Source: Caballeronia sp. dw_276 (GTDB lineage Bacteria > Pseudomonadota > Gammaproteobacteria > Burkholderiales > Burkholderiaceae). Taken from it: DNA of 64,000 nucleotides. The DNA lies in contig NZ_JAAVUV010000005.1 in assembly GCF_018449635.1 (NCBI RefSeq), forward strand, positions 310,001 to 374,000, given 5' to 3'. The notes under the pieces were generated by a model that was given only the letters and a program-made list of their open reading frames with translations, had not been told where the DNA came from and made no database searches. Made by a program: the position numbers and the translations under genes. Shown one piece after another: positions 36,596-44,705 of this stretch (position 1 is its first letter; each line of letters begins with the position of its first letter).

Positions 36596-36648
36596 ATAAG
36601 ACGATGGCAGTTCAAAAAGCACAAAACTAAATACCATCCGAGGGCGTT

Positions 36649-38502
36649 ATGAAGACCGCACACAATCACACGGGCGCATTGCGCGTCACCATTCTCACCG
36701 CTGCCATCGCGACCATGCTGACGCTCGGCGCATGCGGCGGTTCAGGTTCAACCAGCAAGCAACTCGGCAGCTCCGGCTCGAGCGGCGCGATTCCCACCAC
36801 CGGTGGCGACGGAAGCACGTCGGCCGGCAATGGCGGCGGATCTGGCACCGGCACGGGCGGCGGCGGCGGCGGCAGCGGAACGGGCGCGGGCGGCGGTTCG
36901 GGATCGGGCGGCGGCACGGTCGTGGGCGGTGGCGGTGGAACAGGCACAGGTGGTGGGACCGGTGGAACGGGCGGCGGTACAGGTGGAACGGGCGGTGGTA
37001 CGGGTGGAACGGGCGGCGGAACCGGCGGTGGTGGCGGAGGCACAGGCGGTGGGACCGGTGGCGGTACGCCGACCGTGACTCCGGTTGCAGGCATCGCCAC
37101 GAATGCCGGCAATCTGGTATCGGCGGCGGCCAATACGGTTTCGGGTCTCGGCTCGGTTATCGGCAACGCCAACGTTCCGGGCGTGAGTCCGGCAACGACT
37201 CACGCGGCGGGCGACGTTGTATCGAATCTCGGCGGCGCCGTGGGCGCGCTCGGCAACGGCGTGTCGCAAGGCCTCGGGCAGATTGGATCGAGCGCGAATC
37301 CCGTCGGCACGACACTCGCCAGCACCGGCAACGTCGTTCAAAAAGCCGGTGATGCGGTTTCCAGCACTGGCGACCTGGTCACCAGCGTCGGCAGCGGCGC
37401 ACTGTCCCCGCTCGCACCGGTCACAACGCCGGTCGGCAATCTCGTGAGCGGCGTAGGCGGCGCCGTTACGCAGGTCGGCGACGCGCTTGGCACCACGTTG
37501 TCGACGGGCGCTGTCAGTCAAGTCACGCAAGGGGTCAGCACGCTGATCACCCCGATCACCACGATGGCCAGTTCGCTTACGCAATCAGTCGGGTCGGCGA
37601 CGGGCCTTGGCGCACCGGTCAACAATCTGCTCACCACGCTCGGCGGCACGCTGAACTCGGCAGGTCAGACGGTGGCATCGACGGGGAACAATCCGCTTGC
37701 GAGCGGCCTGGGCAGCGTGGTGTCCAGCACCGGTACGACGCTGGCATCGGCGGGTGGTCTCGTCAATGGCACGCCGGGCGCGAACCCGCTGTCGCCGATC
37801 ACCGGCATTCTGTCGGGTCTGAGCGGCGGGACCGGTGGCGCGGGTGGCTCGGGAAGTCCCCTTTCTCCGGTTACGGGTCTTGTCAGCGGTTTGACGAATA
37901 CGGTTGCCGGCCTGGGCGCCGCGCCGGGAGCAGCAGGTCCGCTTGCACCGATTGCATCGCTCGTGAGCGGCGTGACTGGCAGCCTGGGTAATGTTGGCGG
38001 CGCCGGCGGCGCAACCGGCGCACTGGCTCCGGTTACGGGTCTCGTCAGCGGCCTGACGGGCGCACTTGCCGGCGTGGGCTCAACACCCGGCGGTGCAGGA
38101 CCCCTTGCTCCGGTGTCGGGGCTGGTTGGTGGTTTGACGAATAGCATCGGCACGGTTGCCACGGGTATTGCTACGCCCGTTGCCGGTGCGGTGGGCGGCG
38201 CGACAAGCGCTCTGACCAGCGCGACCTCGGGCAACGGCTCGGGCGCCGCGGGCAACTTGCTTGCGCCAGTGACGGGTCTTGTAGGCGGCTTGACAGGTGC
38301 GTTGAGCGCGGGCGTGGGTGTCGGTGCGGGCGCGACGACGACCAAATCGCCGTCGACCGGCGCAACGACAACGACCGCCGGAGTAGGCGTTGGCGTAGGT
38401 CTCTCGAGCACCACGGGCGGCGCCGCGAGCAGCTCGCCGGCCAATCCGCTGGGTGGGGTGACCACGCTCGTCGGCGGCTTGCTCGGCGCGCATAACAAGT
38501 AA
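36649..38502 (+). CDS. Glycine-rich repeat surface lipoprotein
   Basis: The 617-residue protein has a lipoprotein signal (MLTLGAC, Cys29 followed by Gly, which permits outer-membrane sorting). A Gly/Thr/Ser tract (about 45-140, GGTGGG repeats) follows, then about 470 residues of Val/Leu/Gly/Ala/Ser heptad-like sequence ending in several PLAPVTGLVSGLTG-type repeats. There is almost no charge after residue 60 and no cysteine. Similar Burkholderia proteins are often labelled collagen-like. A surface stalk or matrix component is inferred. GAGGGCGTT precedes the ATG. Transcription is probably sigma-54 dependent. The next gene is an orphan TpsB transporter. Confidence 0.8.
   Translation: MKTAHNHTGALRVTILTAAIATMLTLGACGGSGSTSKQLGSSGSSGAIPTTGGDGSTSAGNGGGSGTGTGGGGGGSGTGAGGGSGSGGGTVVGGGGGTGTGGGTGGTGGGTGGTGGGTGGTGGGTGGGGGGTGGGTGGGTPTVTPVAGIATNAGNLVSAAANTVSGLGSVIGNANVPGVSPATTHAAGDVVSNLGGAVGALGNGVSQGLGQIGSSANPVGTTLASTGNVVQKAGDAVSSTGDLVTSVGSGALSPLAPVTTPVGNLVSGVGGAVTQVGDALGTTLSTGAVSQVTQGVSTLITPITTMASSLTQSVGSATGLGAPVNNLLTTLGGTLNSAGQTVASTGNNPLASGLGSVVSSTGTTLASAGGLVNGTPGANPLSPITGILSGLSGGTGGAGGSGSPLSPVTGLVSGLTNTVAGLGAAPGAAGPLAPIASLVSGVTGSLGNVGGAGGATGALAPVTGLVSGLTGALAGVGSTPGGAGPLAPVSGLVGGLTNSIGTVATGIATPVAGAVGGATSALTSATSGNGSGAAGNLLAPVTGLVGGLTGALSAGVGVGAGATTTKSPSTGATTTTAGVGVGVGLSSTTGGAASSSPANPLGGVTTLVGGLLGAHNK
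36961..37023 (+). repeat. 21-bp tandem repeat in the glycine tract
   Basis: Three consecutive 21-bp units (starts 36961, 36982, 37003) each begin with GGTGGAACGGGCGG. They are nearly identical and are flanked by degenerate copies. Each unit encodes seven residues (GGTGGGT), so copy-number change would keep the reading frame. Confidence 0.8.
37784..38499 (+). repeat. Degenerate protein repeats NPL-SPVTGLVSGLTG
   Basis: Six to seven copies of a unit with the core PL(S/A)P(V/I)TGLV(S/G)GLT, spaced mostly 26-36 residues apart with one longer interval, fill the last 240 residues of the lipoprotein. Linkers are Gly/Ala-rich. The pattern suggests repeated amphipathic segments that stack or self-associate. 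Confidence 0.75.
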
Positions 38503-38942
38503 TACTGCAGATACTGCAGCCGGGACCATGAACCGTCGCCATCCCCAGGCGACGGTTCATGGTGAAAACTTCCTTCAATACGTCCCTGCGACGAGGAGGT
38601 ACGGGTCCATACGCCCCCTTCACGATCCCTTTCAGCGAACGTTTTAATGTCCCGCAGTACCCTGGTTTCGCCGGCGCCCTTCGCGGCGCCGGTTTTGCAT
38701 GAACACAAACACGATCCATCGATGCAGCCCGTCCGGCCAGACGGCGCACGACGGACACAAGATCGACGCGAGGATGACCACCCGCTACCTAAAAAAAAGA
38801 TCGTCGGGAAAGCAAATAAAAAGCGAAAGTTAAGGCCGCAAAGAGCCGTAATACAGAGGCATGTCATTGGATCAGCAGCACACGATGACGAACGCGAGCG
38901 AGAGCCGCAGTTCGCACGATAAAAGCCAACGAGGGCCGTACC
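38503..38942. other. Intergenic region between lipoprotein and TpsB genes
   Basis: This 440-bp gap holds two strong stem-loops and no convincing gene. A 15-bp perfect stem at 38526-38562 (arms CCATGAACCGTCGCC / GGCGACGGTTCATGG, 7-nt loop) has no T-tract. A true terminator follows at 38671. The last 240 bp should contain the promoter of the transporter gene; a convincing -35/-10 pair was not found. Confidence 0.65.
38671..38696 (+). terminator. Intrinsic terminator downstream of lipoprotein gene
   Basis: CCGGCGCC (38671-38678), a 6-nt loop, GGCGCCGG (38685-38692) and then TTTT form a standard intrinsic terminator. It separates the lipoprotein transcript from the TpsB gene. Confidence 0.75.
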
Positions 38943-40646
38943 GTGAAGATCAAGGAATGGAAATGGACGCTGCTGGCCGCGGCGGTGGCTGCGCACGCCG
39001 CCCAAGCGCAGACCAGCGGGCAAGTCGCGCGCCCGTCCGTGGCGGGCAATCCGCTCGACGCATTGCCGCAAGTGAACGCGCCGCAAAAGCCGCCGTCGGT
39101 CACCGTCGATGTCCAGACGCAAACGCCACATATCCAGGAGTTGCTTGCGCGTCATCTGACGCCGCAGAAGATCCAGATCGAAGGCGTAAAAACCATCTCC
39201 TTCGATGAAATCGCCCAACGCTTCACGCCGCTCGTCGGCAAAGACGTGACGATCGGTGATCTCATGGAAACCGCGAACGGTGTGACCGCGCTCTACAAGG
39301 AACGTGGCTACGCGCTGTCCTTCGCCTTCGTGCCGGCGCAAACCTTCGAAGACGGCGTGGTCCGCATCACGGTGGTGGAAGGTTTTGTGGCCGATGTAAA
39401 AATAAAGGGCGAACCCGGATCCGCTGAAAAGCGCATTCGCGCGGTCGCCGACCGGATTCGCGCCGATCGTCCGTTGAAACAGGACACGTTCGAACGCTAC
39501 GTCAACGTGCTTGGCCTCACGCCCGGCGTGAAGATCGCGGCAACCGTCGCGCCGCCGCAAACCACCGATGGCGCCACTTCGCTCGAACTCGATGTCGAAC
39601 GCAAGCCGTTCAACTTCGCCACTGGCATCGACATGAATCACCCGGGCTTGCAGGGCATTGTGAGCGCAACCGAAAACGGCTTGCTCGGTCAGGGCGAGAC
39701 GATCGGCGCATCGGCCTTGCTGCCGAAGGGCCGCAACGATCAAACCTACTTCGCGGTCAACGGCGCATTACCGATAGGCACGGACGGATTCACCGCCAAG
39801 GTCGATGCTTCGCATTACTACGGTCATCCCGTCGATAACCCCGGCCTCCCCTCCTTCGTCGAACGTACTGTGGTCAACGACAAGGTAGGTTTGTCGGCTT
39901 CGTACCCGTTCATCTTGAGCAACACGCGCAGCCTGATAGGAACGGCCGGCGCGTACGCTTCCCACGACGAAGACCGCTTCAAGAACACGATTACGGGCGC
40001 GCAGCTCGGACAGCGGTCGCAAGTGCGCGTGACAACGCTCCAGCTCGACTACACCGGCGTTGATACGGGGACCGTGCGGCGCGCCAGCATCAACGTGGCG
40101 AAGGCGTTGAATGTACTGGGGGCATCGAAGGCGGCGGAGACCAACATTCCCGGCGTTGTCACGACCAATCCGATCTCGCTCACCTTCGTGCGCACGGGCG
40201 CCACGATTTCGCAAACCAATGAATGGCCGTACAAGATCGGCACCACGGTCGCCGCGACCGGACAATACAGCCCGGATTCGCTGCCGACGTCGGAACAGAT
40301 CGCGTTCGGCGGGCAACGCTTCGCACTTGGATATCAGCCGGGTGAGGTATCGGGCGATTCGGGCTGGGCGGCGTCTGCAGAAGTCAACCGGCCGTTCGCA
40401 ATCGGGCTCGCGTTCCTGAAGACCTTCACGCCGTATGTATCAGTGGATACCGCGCATGTCTACCTGCATGGCGGCACGGCGAAACCGAGCAGGCTGGCAT
40501 CGGTCGGCGTCGGCTTTCGCGTATCGGACGCGAAGTACTACAGCCTGGATTTATCGCTGGCAAAACCTGTTGGCGATGCTCCCGTGGAAGGCAACGGTTC
40601 GCGCAGCCCGCGCGTGAACGCGACGTTCTCCTACCAGTTCAACTAA
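38943..40646 (+). CDS. Orphan FhaC/ShlB-type (TpsB) outer-membrane transporter
   Basis: The 567-residue protein has a signal peptide (TLLAAAVAAHAAQA), two POTRA-type domains (about 75-150 and 150-225, including QKIQIEGVKTISFDEIAQRF and RITVVEGFVADVKIKG) and a beta-barrel ending in ATFSYQFN. This is the Omp85/TpsB plan of two-partner secretion. The L6 region reads GGQRFALGYQPGEVSGDSGW; the usual VRGF/Y motif is replaced by ALGY, so the conserved arginine is absent. No TpsA exoprotein is adjacent. The start is GTG at 38943 with GAGGG 7 bases upstream. The neighbouring lipoprotein is a possible client. Confidence 0.86.
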   Translation: MKIKEWKWTLLAAAVAAHAAQAQTSGQVARPSVAGNPLDALPQVNAPQKPPSVTVDVQTQTPHIQELLARHLTPQKIQIEGVKTISFDEIAQRFTPLVGKDVTIGDLMETANGVTALYKERGYALSFAFVPAQTFEDGVVRITVVEGFVADVKIKGEPGSAEKRIRAVADRIRADRPLKQDTFERYVNVLGLTPGVKIAATVAPPQTTDGATSLELDVERKPFNFATGIDMNHPGLQGIVSATENGLLGQGETIGASALLPKGRNDQTYFAVNGALPIGTDGFTAKVDASHYYGHPVDNPGLPSFVERTVVNDKVGLSASYPFILSNTRSLIGTAGAYASHDEDRFKNTITGAQLGQRSQVRVTTLQLDYTGVDTGTVRRASINVAKALNVLGASKAAETNIPGVVTTNPISLTFVRTGATISQTNEWPYKIGTTVAATGQYSPDSLPTSEQIAFGGQRFALGYQPGEVSGDSGWAASAEVNRPFAIGLAFLKTFTPYVSVDTAHVYLHGGTAKPSRLASVGVGFRVSDAKYYSLDLSLAKPVGDAPVEGNGSRSPRVNATFSYQFN

Positions 40647-40797
40647 CGGAAGCCCGCATGGTGCGCGCGATAGTCGTGCCTGCCCGCCACGAACCAACTA
40701 GAGGAAGTCCTATCAAACGTCCTTGATGCTTTAACGTATTCTGTCCGCCAATTAGCGGCAAATACAATCAAGAGACGTTTCACCTCCAGGAGGAAGC

Positions 40798-41271
40798 ATG
40801 ACGAGTACGACTGAGCGCGCGCATCGGCAATTCAAACGCATCTTGCTGGCCGGCGCGTTGCTCGCATCGGCTGCGAGTACGCTTGCACAGGCTGCATCGC
40901 CAGCGGGACTCTGGCAGACCATCGACGATAAAACCGGCCAGCCCAAAGCCGTCGTTCAGATCGTGCAGGACAGCGACGGCACGCTGTCCGGCAGAATTCT
41001 CGAGGGGATAGGCAACAACAACGACCCGACCCGTCGATGCACAGCCTGCACCGATTCACGTAAGGATCAATTGCTCAAGGGCATGACGATCATCAACGGC
41101 ATGAAGCCGGATGGCGATGCGTGGGACGGTGGCCAAATTCTCGATCCTGAGAACGGGAAGCTATACAAGTGCAAGATGCATCTCGACGACGACGGCCAGA
41201 AGCTCGTAGTACGCGGCTACATTGGTGTGTCGCTGCTTGGGCGTTCGCAAACGTGGGTCAGGCAGCAATAA
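40798..41271 (+). CDS. DUF2147 exported protein
   Basis: The 157-residue protein has a signal peptide (ILLAGALLASAASTLAQA) and a DUF2147 domain: SPAGLWQTIDDKTGQPKAVV, then IIEG-like ILEGIGNNNDPTRRCTACTD, GMTIINGMKPDGDAWDGGQI and a final GRSQTWVR. The family folds as a periplasmic lipocalin-like barrel of unknown ligand. Three cysteines lie in the exported part. AGGAGGAAGC precedes the ATG, an excellent ribosome site. It follows the TpsB gene after about 150 bp on the same strand. Confidence 0.83.
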   Translation: MTSTTERAHRQFKRILLAGALLASAASTLAQAASPAGLWQTIDDKTGQPKAVVQIVQDSDGTLSGRILEGIGNNNDPTRRCTACTDSRKDQLLKGMTIINGMKPDGDAWDGGQILDPENGKLYKCKMHLDDDGQKLVVRGYIGVSLLGRSQTWVRQQ

Positions 41272-41298
41272 ATCTCGCCAACGTTCGAAAGCCAAGAA

Positions 41299-41320
41299 TA
41301 ATCCGGCGCAAGCCGGATTA
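41299..41320. terminator. Hairpin between convergent genes
   Basis: TAATCCGGC-GCAA-GCCGGATTA is a 9-bp perfect stem closed by a GNRA tetraloop. It lies between the DUF2147 gene and the convergent transposase-derived gene and can serve both, although T-tracts are short. Confidence 0.6.
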
Positions 41321-41329
41321 ATGAAGACA

Positions 41330-41806
41330 TCAAGCAGCGCGGCGCGCGCCGTCAGCGTAATCGCCCGGCGCCGTTGGCGCGGTACTCGGCGATTGCACGA
41401 CAGGCACGAAAACAGGACGGGCATCGCCGTTCACTGACGTGCTGCGTACCAGATCTGCCGAGTGGTTGCCGAGACCCGCGGGTAGCTCGACCGGCACACG
41501 CATACGCGATGTCATCAGCGAATACAAACCTTCACTCGCGCCGCCAAACAACTGCTGCATCACGCGGGCCAGCACGCCCGAGTCATGCCACGCCTTGAAG
41601 CGGCGGTGGCACGTCTGATACGACGGATATTTGCGCGGCAGCGTGGACCATGAAGCGCCGCTATACATCACCCAGAGCACGCCGTTGAGCACTGCGCGAG
41701 TATTGGCAAGCGGCCGGCCGCGCAACTCTGAACGGGGACGCAATTCGGGCAGAAGCGGCGCCACCAATTGCCATTCTTCGTCGGACATATCGCGGTAAGG
41801 CTTCAT
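41330..41806 (-). CDS. Transposase-derived (IS5-like N-terminal domain) small protein
   Basis: The 158-residue protein has the IS5/DUF4096 DNA-binding domain at residues 1-85: MSDEEWQLVAPLLPELRPRS, then LNGVLWVMYSGASWSTLPRK and TCHRRFKAWHDSGVL. There is no DDE catalytic domain; the tail (about 95-158) is unrelated, Pro/Ala-rich and neutral. A perfect GGAGG ribosome site lies 5 bases before the ATG at 41806. No terminal inverted repeats or target duplication were seen. This looks like a domesticated DNA-binding remnant rather than a mobile element, though a simple decaying IS fragment is possible. Confidence 0.65.
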   Translation of the reverse strand: MKPYRDMSDEEWQLVAPLLPELRPRSELRGRPLANTRAVLNGVLWVMYSGASWSTLPRKYPSYQTCHRRFKAWHDSGVLARVMQQLFGGASEGLYSLMTSRMRVPVELPAGLGNHSADLVRSTSVNGDARPVFVPVVQSPSTAPTAPGDYADGARRAA

Positions 41807-41969
41807 GGTTTCCTCCAATCACAAGTAAGTGATTAGAAGATACGCATCCGCCCGAAATGCCGGTATCAGACATGTCCGAATCTTGAAATAACGCCCAAAG
41901 CCTTATGACAGTAACCTCGCGGCGAAATTATGAGTCTCGCATTGTCAATCGTCCTTTCGGCCTATGTTC

Positions 41970-43067
41970 TCAGGTCAGCGATGTGTCCACCAGCCGACGT
42001 TCGGACTCCAGATATTCCTTCGACTGCATCTCGGTGATCCGCGAAACCGTGCGCGTGAATTCGTTGGCCATCGGACCTTCCACATACAGCTCTTCGGCCG
42101 GTACTTCCGCCGACATCAGGAGCTTCACCTTGTGGTCGTAGAACACGTCGATCAGCCACGTGAAACGACGCGCCTCGGATGCATTGCGCGGCGACATCTT
42201 CGGGACTTCCGAGAGAATGACCGCGTGAAAACGGCTTGCCAGTTCAAGGTAATCGTTCTGCGATCGCGGTCCGCCGCACAGCGTGGCGAAGTCGAACCAG
42301 ACCACGCCATCGGCTTTGCGCAGCGCCTTCAGTTCACGCTTTTCAATGCGCAGGATCGGGCTTTCGTCGGGTACGGCCGCGAGCTTTGCAAAGTCGGCGC
42401 GCAAGGCCTTGTCGGCGGCGGCGCCGAGCGGCGTGTGATACGCCTTCACTTGCGACAACGTGCGCTTGCGATAATCCGTGCCGGCATCGACATTGATCAC
42501 GTCCAGCTTCGACTTGATCAGCTCGATGGCAGGCAGCAAGCGGTCACGATGCAAACCATCGGGATAAAGCAGATCCGGATCGTAATTCGACGTCATCACG
42601 AACTGCACGCCCGCGCCAAACAAGCGGTCGAGCAGCCGGTACAGGATCATGGCGTCGGCGATATCAGATACATGAAACTCGTCAAAGCAAATCAGCCGAT
42701 AACGCTTCGCCACGCGCCGCGCGAGTTCATCGAGGGGATCGGCCATGCCCTTCAGCTCTTCCAGCTCGCGATGCACCTCGCGCATGAACTCGTGAAAGTG
42801 CAAACGCGTCTTGCGCTGCACCGGCACGACCGCGAAGAAACTGTCCATCAGGAAGCTCTTGCCGCGCCCCACCCCACCCCACATGTACACGCCGCGCGGC
42901 AACTCCGGGCGCGAGATCAGCTTCTTGAACGCGTTCGAGCGGCGCGCCTTGTACGCGACCCACTCGTCGTAGCAGCGCTGCAGACGTTCGACCGCCGAGA
43001 GTTGCGCCGCGTCCGACTGATATCCACGCGTCTCTAGTTCGTGTTCGTAGTATTCGGTGACGTTCAT
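41970..43067 (-). CDS. zapE: ZapE, division-associated AFG1-like ATPase
   Basis: This 365-residue P-loop ATPase of the AFG1 family has Walker A GGVGRGKS (64-71), then LHFHEFMREVHRELEEL and the Walker B segment LICFDEFHVSDIADAMIL. The late FTWLIDVFYDHKVKLLMSAE stretch is also typical. ZapE binds the Z-ring and promotes its disassembly or constriction under low oxygen or heat. It lies downstream of the 2-oxoglutarate dehydrogenase genes, the usual Burkholderia order, but a terminator separates it from odhL. Confidence 0.92.
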   Translation of the reverse strand: MNVTEYYEHELETRGYQSDAAQLSAVERLQRCYDEWVAYKARRSNAFKKLISRPELPRGVYMWGGVGRGKSFLMDSFFAVVPVQRKTRLHFHEFMREVHRELEELKGMADPLDELARRVAKRYRLICFDEFHVSDIADAMILYRLLDRLFGAGVQFVMTSNYDPDLLYPDGLHRDRLLPAIELIKSKLDVINVDAGTDYRKRTLSQVKAYHTPLGAAADKALRADFAKLAAVPDESPILRIEKRELKALRKADGVVWFDFATLCGGPRSQNDYLELASRFHAVILSEVPKMSPRNASEARRFTWLIDVFYDHKVKLLMSAEVPAEELYVEGPMANEFTRTVSRITEMQSKEYLESERRLVDTSLT

Positions 43068-43107
43068 GGTGCGAGGTTTAAGGCCATGGAGACTGAATGC
43101 GATGAAT

Positions 43108-43143
43108 AAAACAAAGGCGAGCGGGATAATTCCCGCCCGCCTT
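43108..43143 (-). terminator. Terminator after odhL
   Basis: On the minus strand, AAGGCGGGCGGGA-ATTA-TCCCGCTCGCCTT (one mismatched or wobble position) is followed by TGTTTT. It ends the odhA-odhB-odhL unit 27 bp after the odhL stop. Confidence 0.75.
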
Positions 43144-43169
43144 CGTCATGCTGCTCAAACCTGCTGCAA

Positions 43170-44600
43170 TTACATGTTGAGCGCGCGCTTGTCGACGGCG
43201 AGCGCGGCTTCGCGCATCACTTCCGACAACGAGGGATGCGGATGGCAGATCCGGCCGATGTCTTCCGATGCCGCCTTGAACTCCATCGCCACGACCGCTT
43301 CAGCGATCAGGTCCGACGCATTCGCCGCGATGATGTGGCAACCGAGCAGCTCGTCGGTCTTCGCATCGGCGATCATCTTCACGAAACCATCCGCCTTGCC
43401 AATGCCGAGCGCGCGGCCGTTGGCCATCATCGGGAACTGACCGGTCTTGATCTCGCGGCCTTCGGCCTTCAGTTGCTGCTCCGTCTTGCCGACCCACGCG
43501 ATTTCCGGTTCGGTGTAGATCACCCACGGAATGCAGTTGTAGTCGATATGCGGCTTCTGACCATCGATGATCTCGGCCACCAGCACGCCTTCGTCTTCCG
43601 CCTTGTGCGCGAGCATCGGACCACGCACCACATCGCCGATTGCGTACACGTTCGGCACGCTCGTCGCGCAATGGTCATCGACGGGAACAAAACCGCGTTC
43701 GTCCGTCTTCAGGCCTATTGCTTCCAGACCGAGGTTGTCCGTATTAGGCACGCGGCCGATCGACACGATCAGACGATCGGCGTCGAGCGTTTGCGCGTTG
43801 CCGTCCTTGTCCGTATACGCCACCGAGACGCTCGAATTCGTCGTCTTCACTTCGCCGATCTTCACGCCAAGATGAATGTCGAGACCTTGCTTCTTGAACT
43901 GCTTCGCGGCTTCCTTCGCGAGCGATTCGTCGCATGCGCCGAGGAACGCGGGCAACGCTTCGAGCACGGTCACGCTCGCGCCCAGACGACGCCACACCGA
44001 ACCCAGCTCCAGGCCGATCACGCCGGCGCCAATCACGGCCAGCTTCTTCGGCACCGAATCAAACGTCAGCGCGCCTTCGTTGTCCGAGACAATCTTGTTG
44101 TCGACAGGAATGGTCGGCAGATGACGTGCTTTCGAACCCGTCGCGATGATCACGTTCTTCGCCGTCACGGTTTCGGTTTCCGCTTCGCCGCTCACTTCGA
44201 TCTGCACACCGGCGTCCGTCTTGCCCGTGAACTTGCCATGGCCCTTCAGCCACGTGATCTTGTTCTTGCGAAACAGGAATTCGATACCCTTCGTCATCTT
44301 CTCGACAATGCCGTCCTTGCGGGCGAGCATCTTCGAGATATCCAGCTTCACGTCGCCCACGTTGATGCCGTGATCGCCGAGGTGATGCGAGACGTTTTCA
44401 AATTCTTCCGACGACGCCAGGAGCGCCTTCGACGGAATGCAGCCGACATTCAGGCACGTGCCGCCGAGCTTCAGATTACCGGCCGGGTTCTTCCAGCTTT
44501 CAATACACGCAACCGACTTGCCGAGCTGCGCTGCGCGAATCGCCGCGATGTAACCGCCAGGGCCTGCACCAATCACGACGACATCAAATTCTTTGGACAT
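43170..44600 (-). CDS. lpdA: Dihydrolipoyl dehydrogenase (E3) of 2-oxoglutarate dehydrogenase
   Basis: This 476-residue flavoprotein has the FAD motif [19 protein letters not shown], the redox disulfide [13 protein letters not shown] (Cys49 and Cys54), an NAD site ([15 protein letters not shown]) and the C-terminal catalytic HPHPSLSEV (normally HPTLSE). It reoxidises the dihydrolipoyl groups of the E2 subunit with NAD+. Gene order odhA-odhB-odhL shows it is the E3 dedicated to 2-oxoglutarate dehydrogenase. It has no lipoyl domain of its own, unlike the PDH-linked E3 of many beta-proteobacteria. Confidence 0.95.
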   Translation of the reverse strand: MSKEFDVVVIGAGPGGYIAAIRAAQLGKSVACIESWKNPAGNLKLGGTCLNVGCIPSKALLASSEEFENVSHHLGDHGINVGDVKLDISKMLARKDGIVEKMTKGIEFLFRKNKITWLKGHGKFTGKTDAGVQIEVSGEAETETVTAKNVIIATGSKARHLPTIPVDNKIVSDNEGALTFDSVPKKLAVIGAGVIGLELGSVWRRLGASVTVLEALPAFLGACDESLAKEAAKQFKKQGLDIHLGVKIGEVKTTNSSVSVAYTDKDGNAQTLDADRLIVSIGRVPNTDNLGLEAIGLKTDERGFVPVDDHCATSVPNVYAIGDVVRGPMLAHKAEDEGVLVAEIIDGQKPHIDYNCIPWVIYTEPEIAWVGKTEQQLKAEGREIKTGQFPMMANGRALGIGKADGFVKMIADAKTDELLGCHIIAANASDLIAEAVVAMEFKAASEDIGRICHPHPSLSEVMREAALAVDKRALNM

Positions 44601-44705
44601 GACTATCCTTCTCTTGTTGGATACACGACGCGCCCGGGCCTACCGAACGCGCCATGAGTCCCAAATAAGGTTCTAACGCTGAATTTAAAGGGCAAACCGC
44701 AGGAC

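Larger units (their letters stand above)
35861..36648. other. 788-bp AT-rich divergent regulatory region
   Basis: No gene is seen between the Flp pilin (leftward) and the glycine-rich lipoprotein (rightward). The DNA is clearly richer in A and T than the flanks, mainly between 36040 and 36400. It holds the GTTACG box cluster and the sigma-54 promoter listed separately. No good sigma-54 match was found facing the flp gene by eye. Confidence 0.7.

Noticed and set aside
36811..37068. Regular GGTGG-rich repeats considered as CRISPR or a regulatory repeat array
   Set aside because: Repeats are tandem, in frame and translated into a Gly tract; there are no unique spacers and no cas genes.
37665..39743. 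692-codon minus-strand frame across the lipoprotein and TpsB genes
   Set aside because: It runs antisense through two genes and a terminator; its Pro/Val/Thr-rich part is simply the complement of the Gly/Ala repeats.
41272..41900. Active IS5-family insertion sequence
   Set aside because: The DDE catalytic part is missing and no terminal inverted repeats or target duplication are seen around the gene.
40647..42000. A TpsA exoprotein partner for the FhaC/ShlB-type transporter
   Set aside because: The downstream genes encode a 157-residue DUF2147 protein and a transposase remnant; no TPS domain or haemagglutinin repeats are present nearby.
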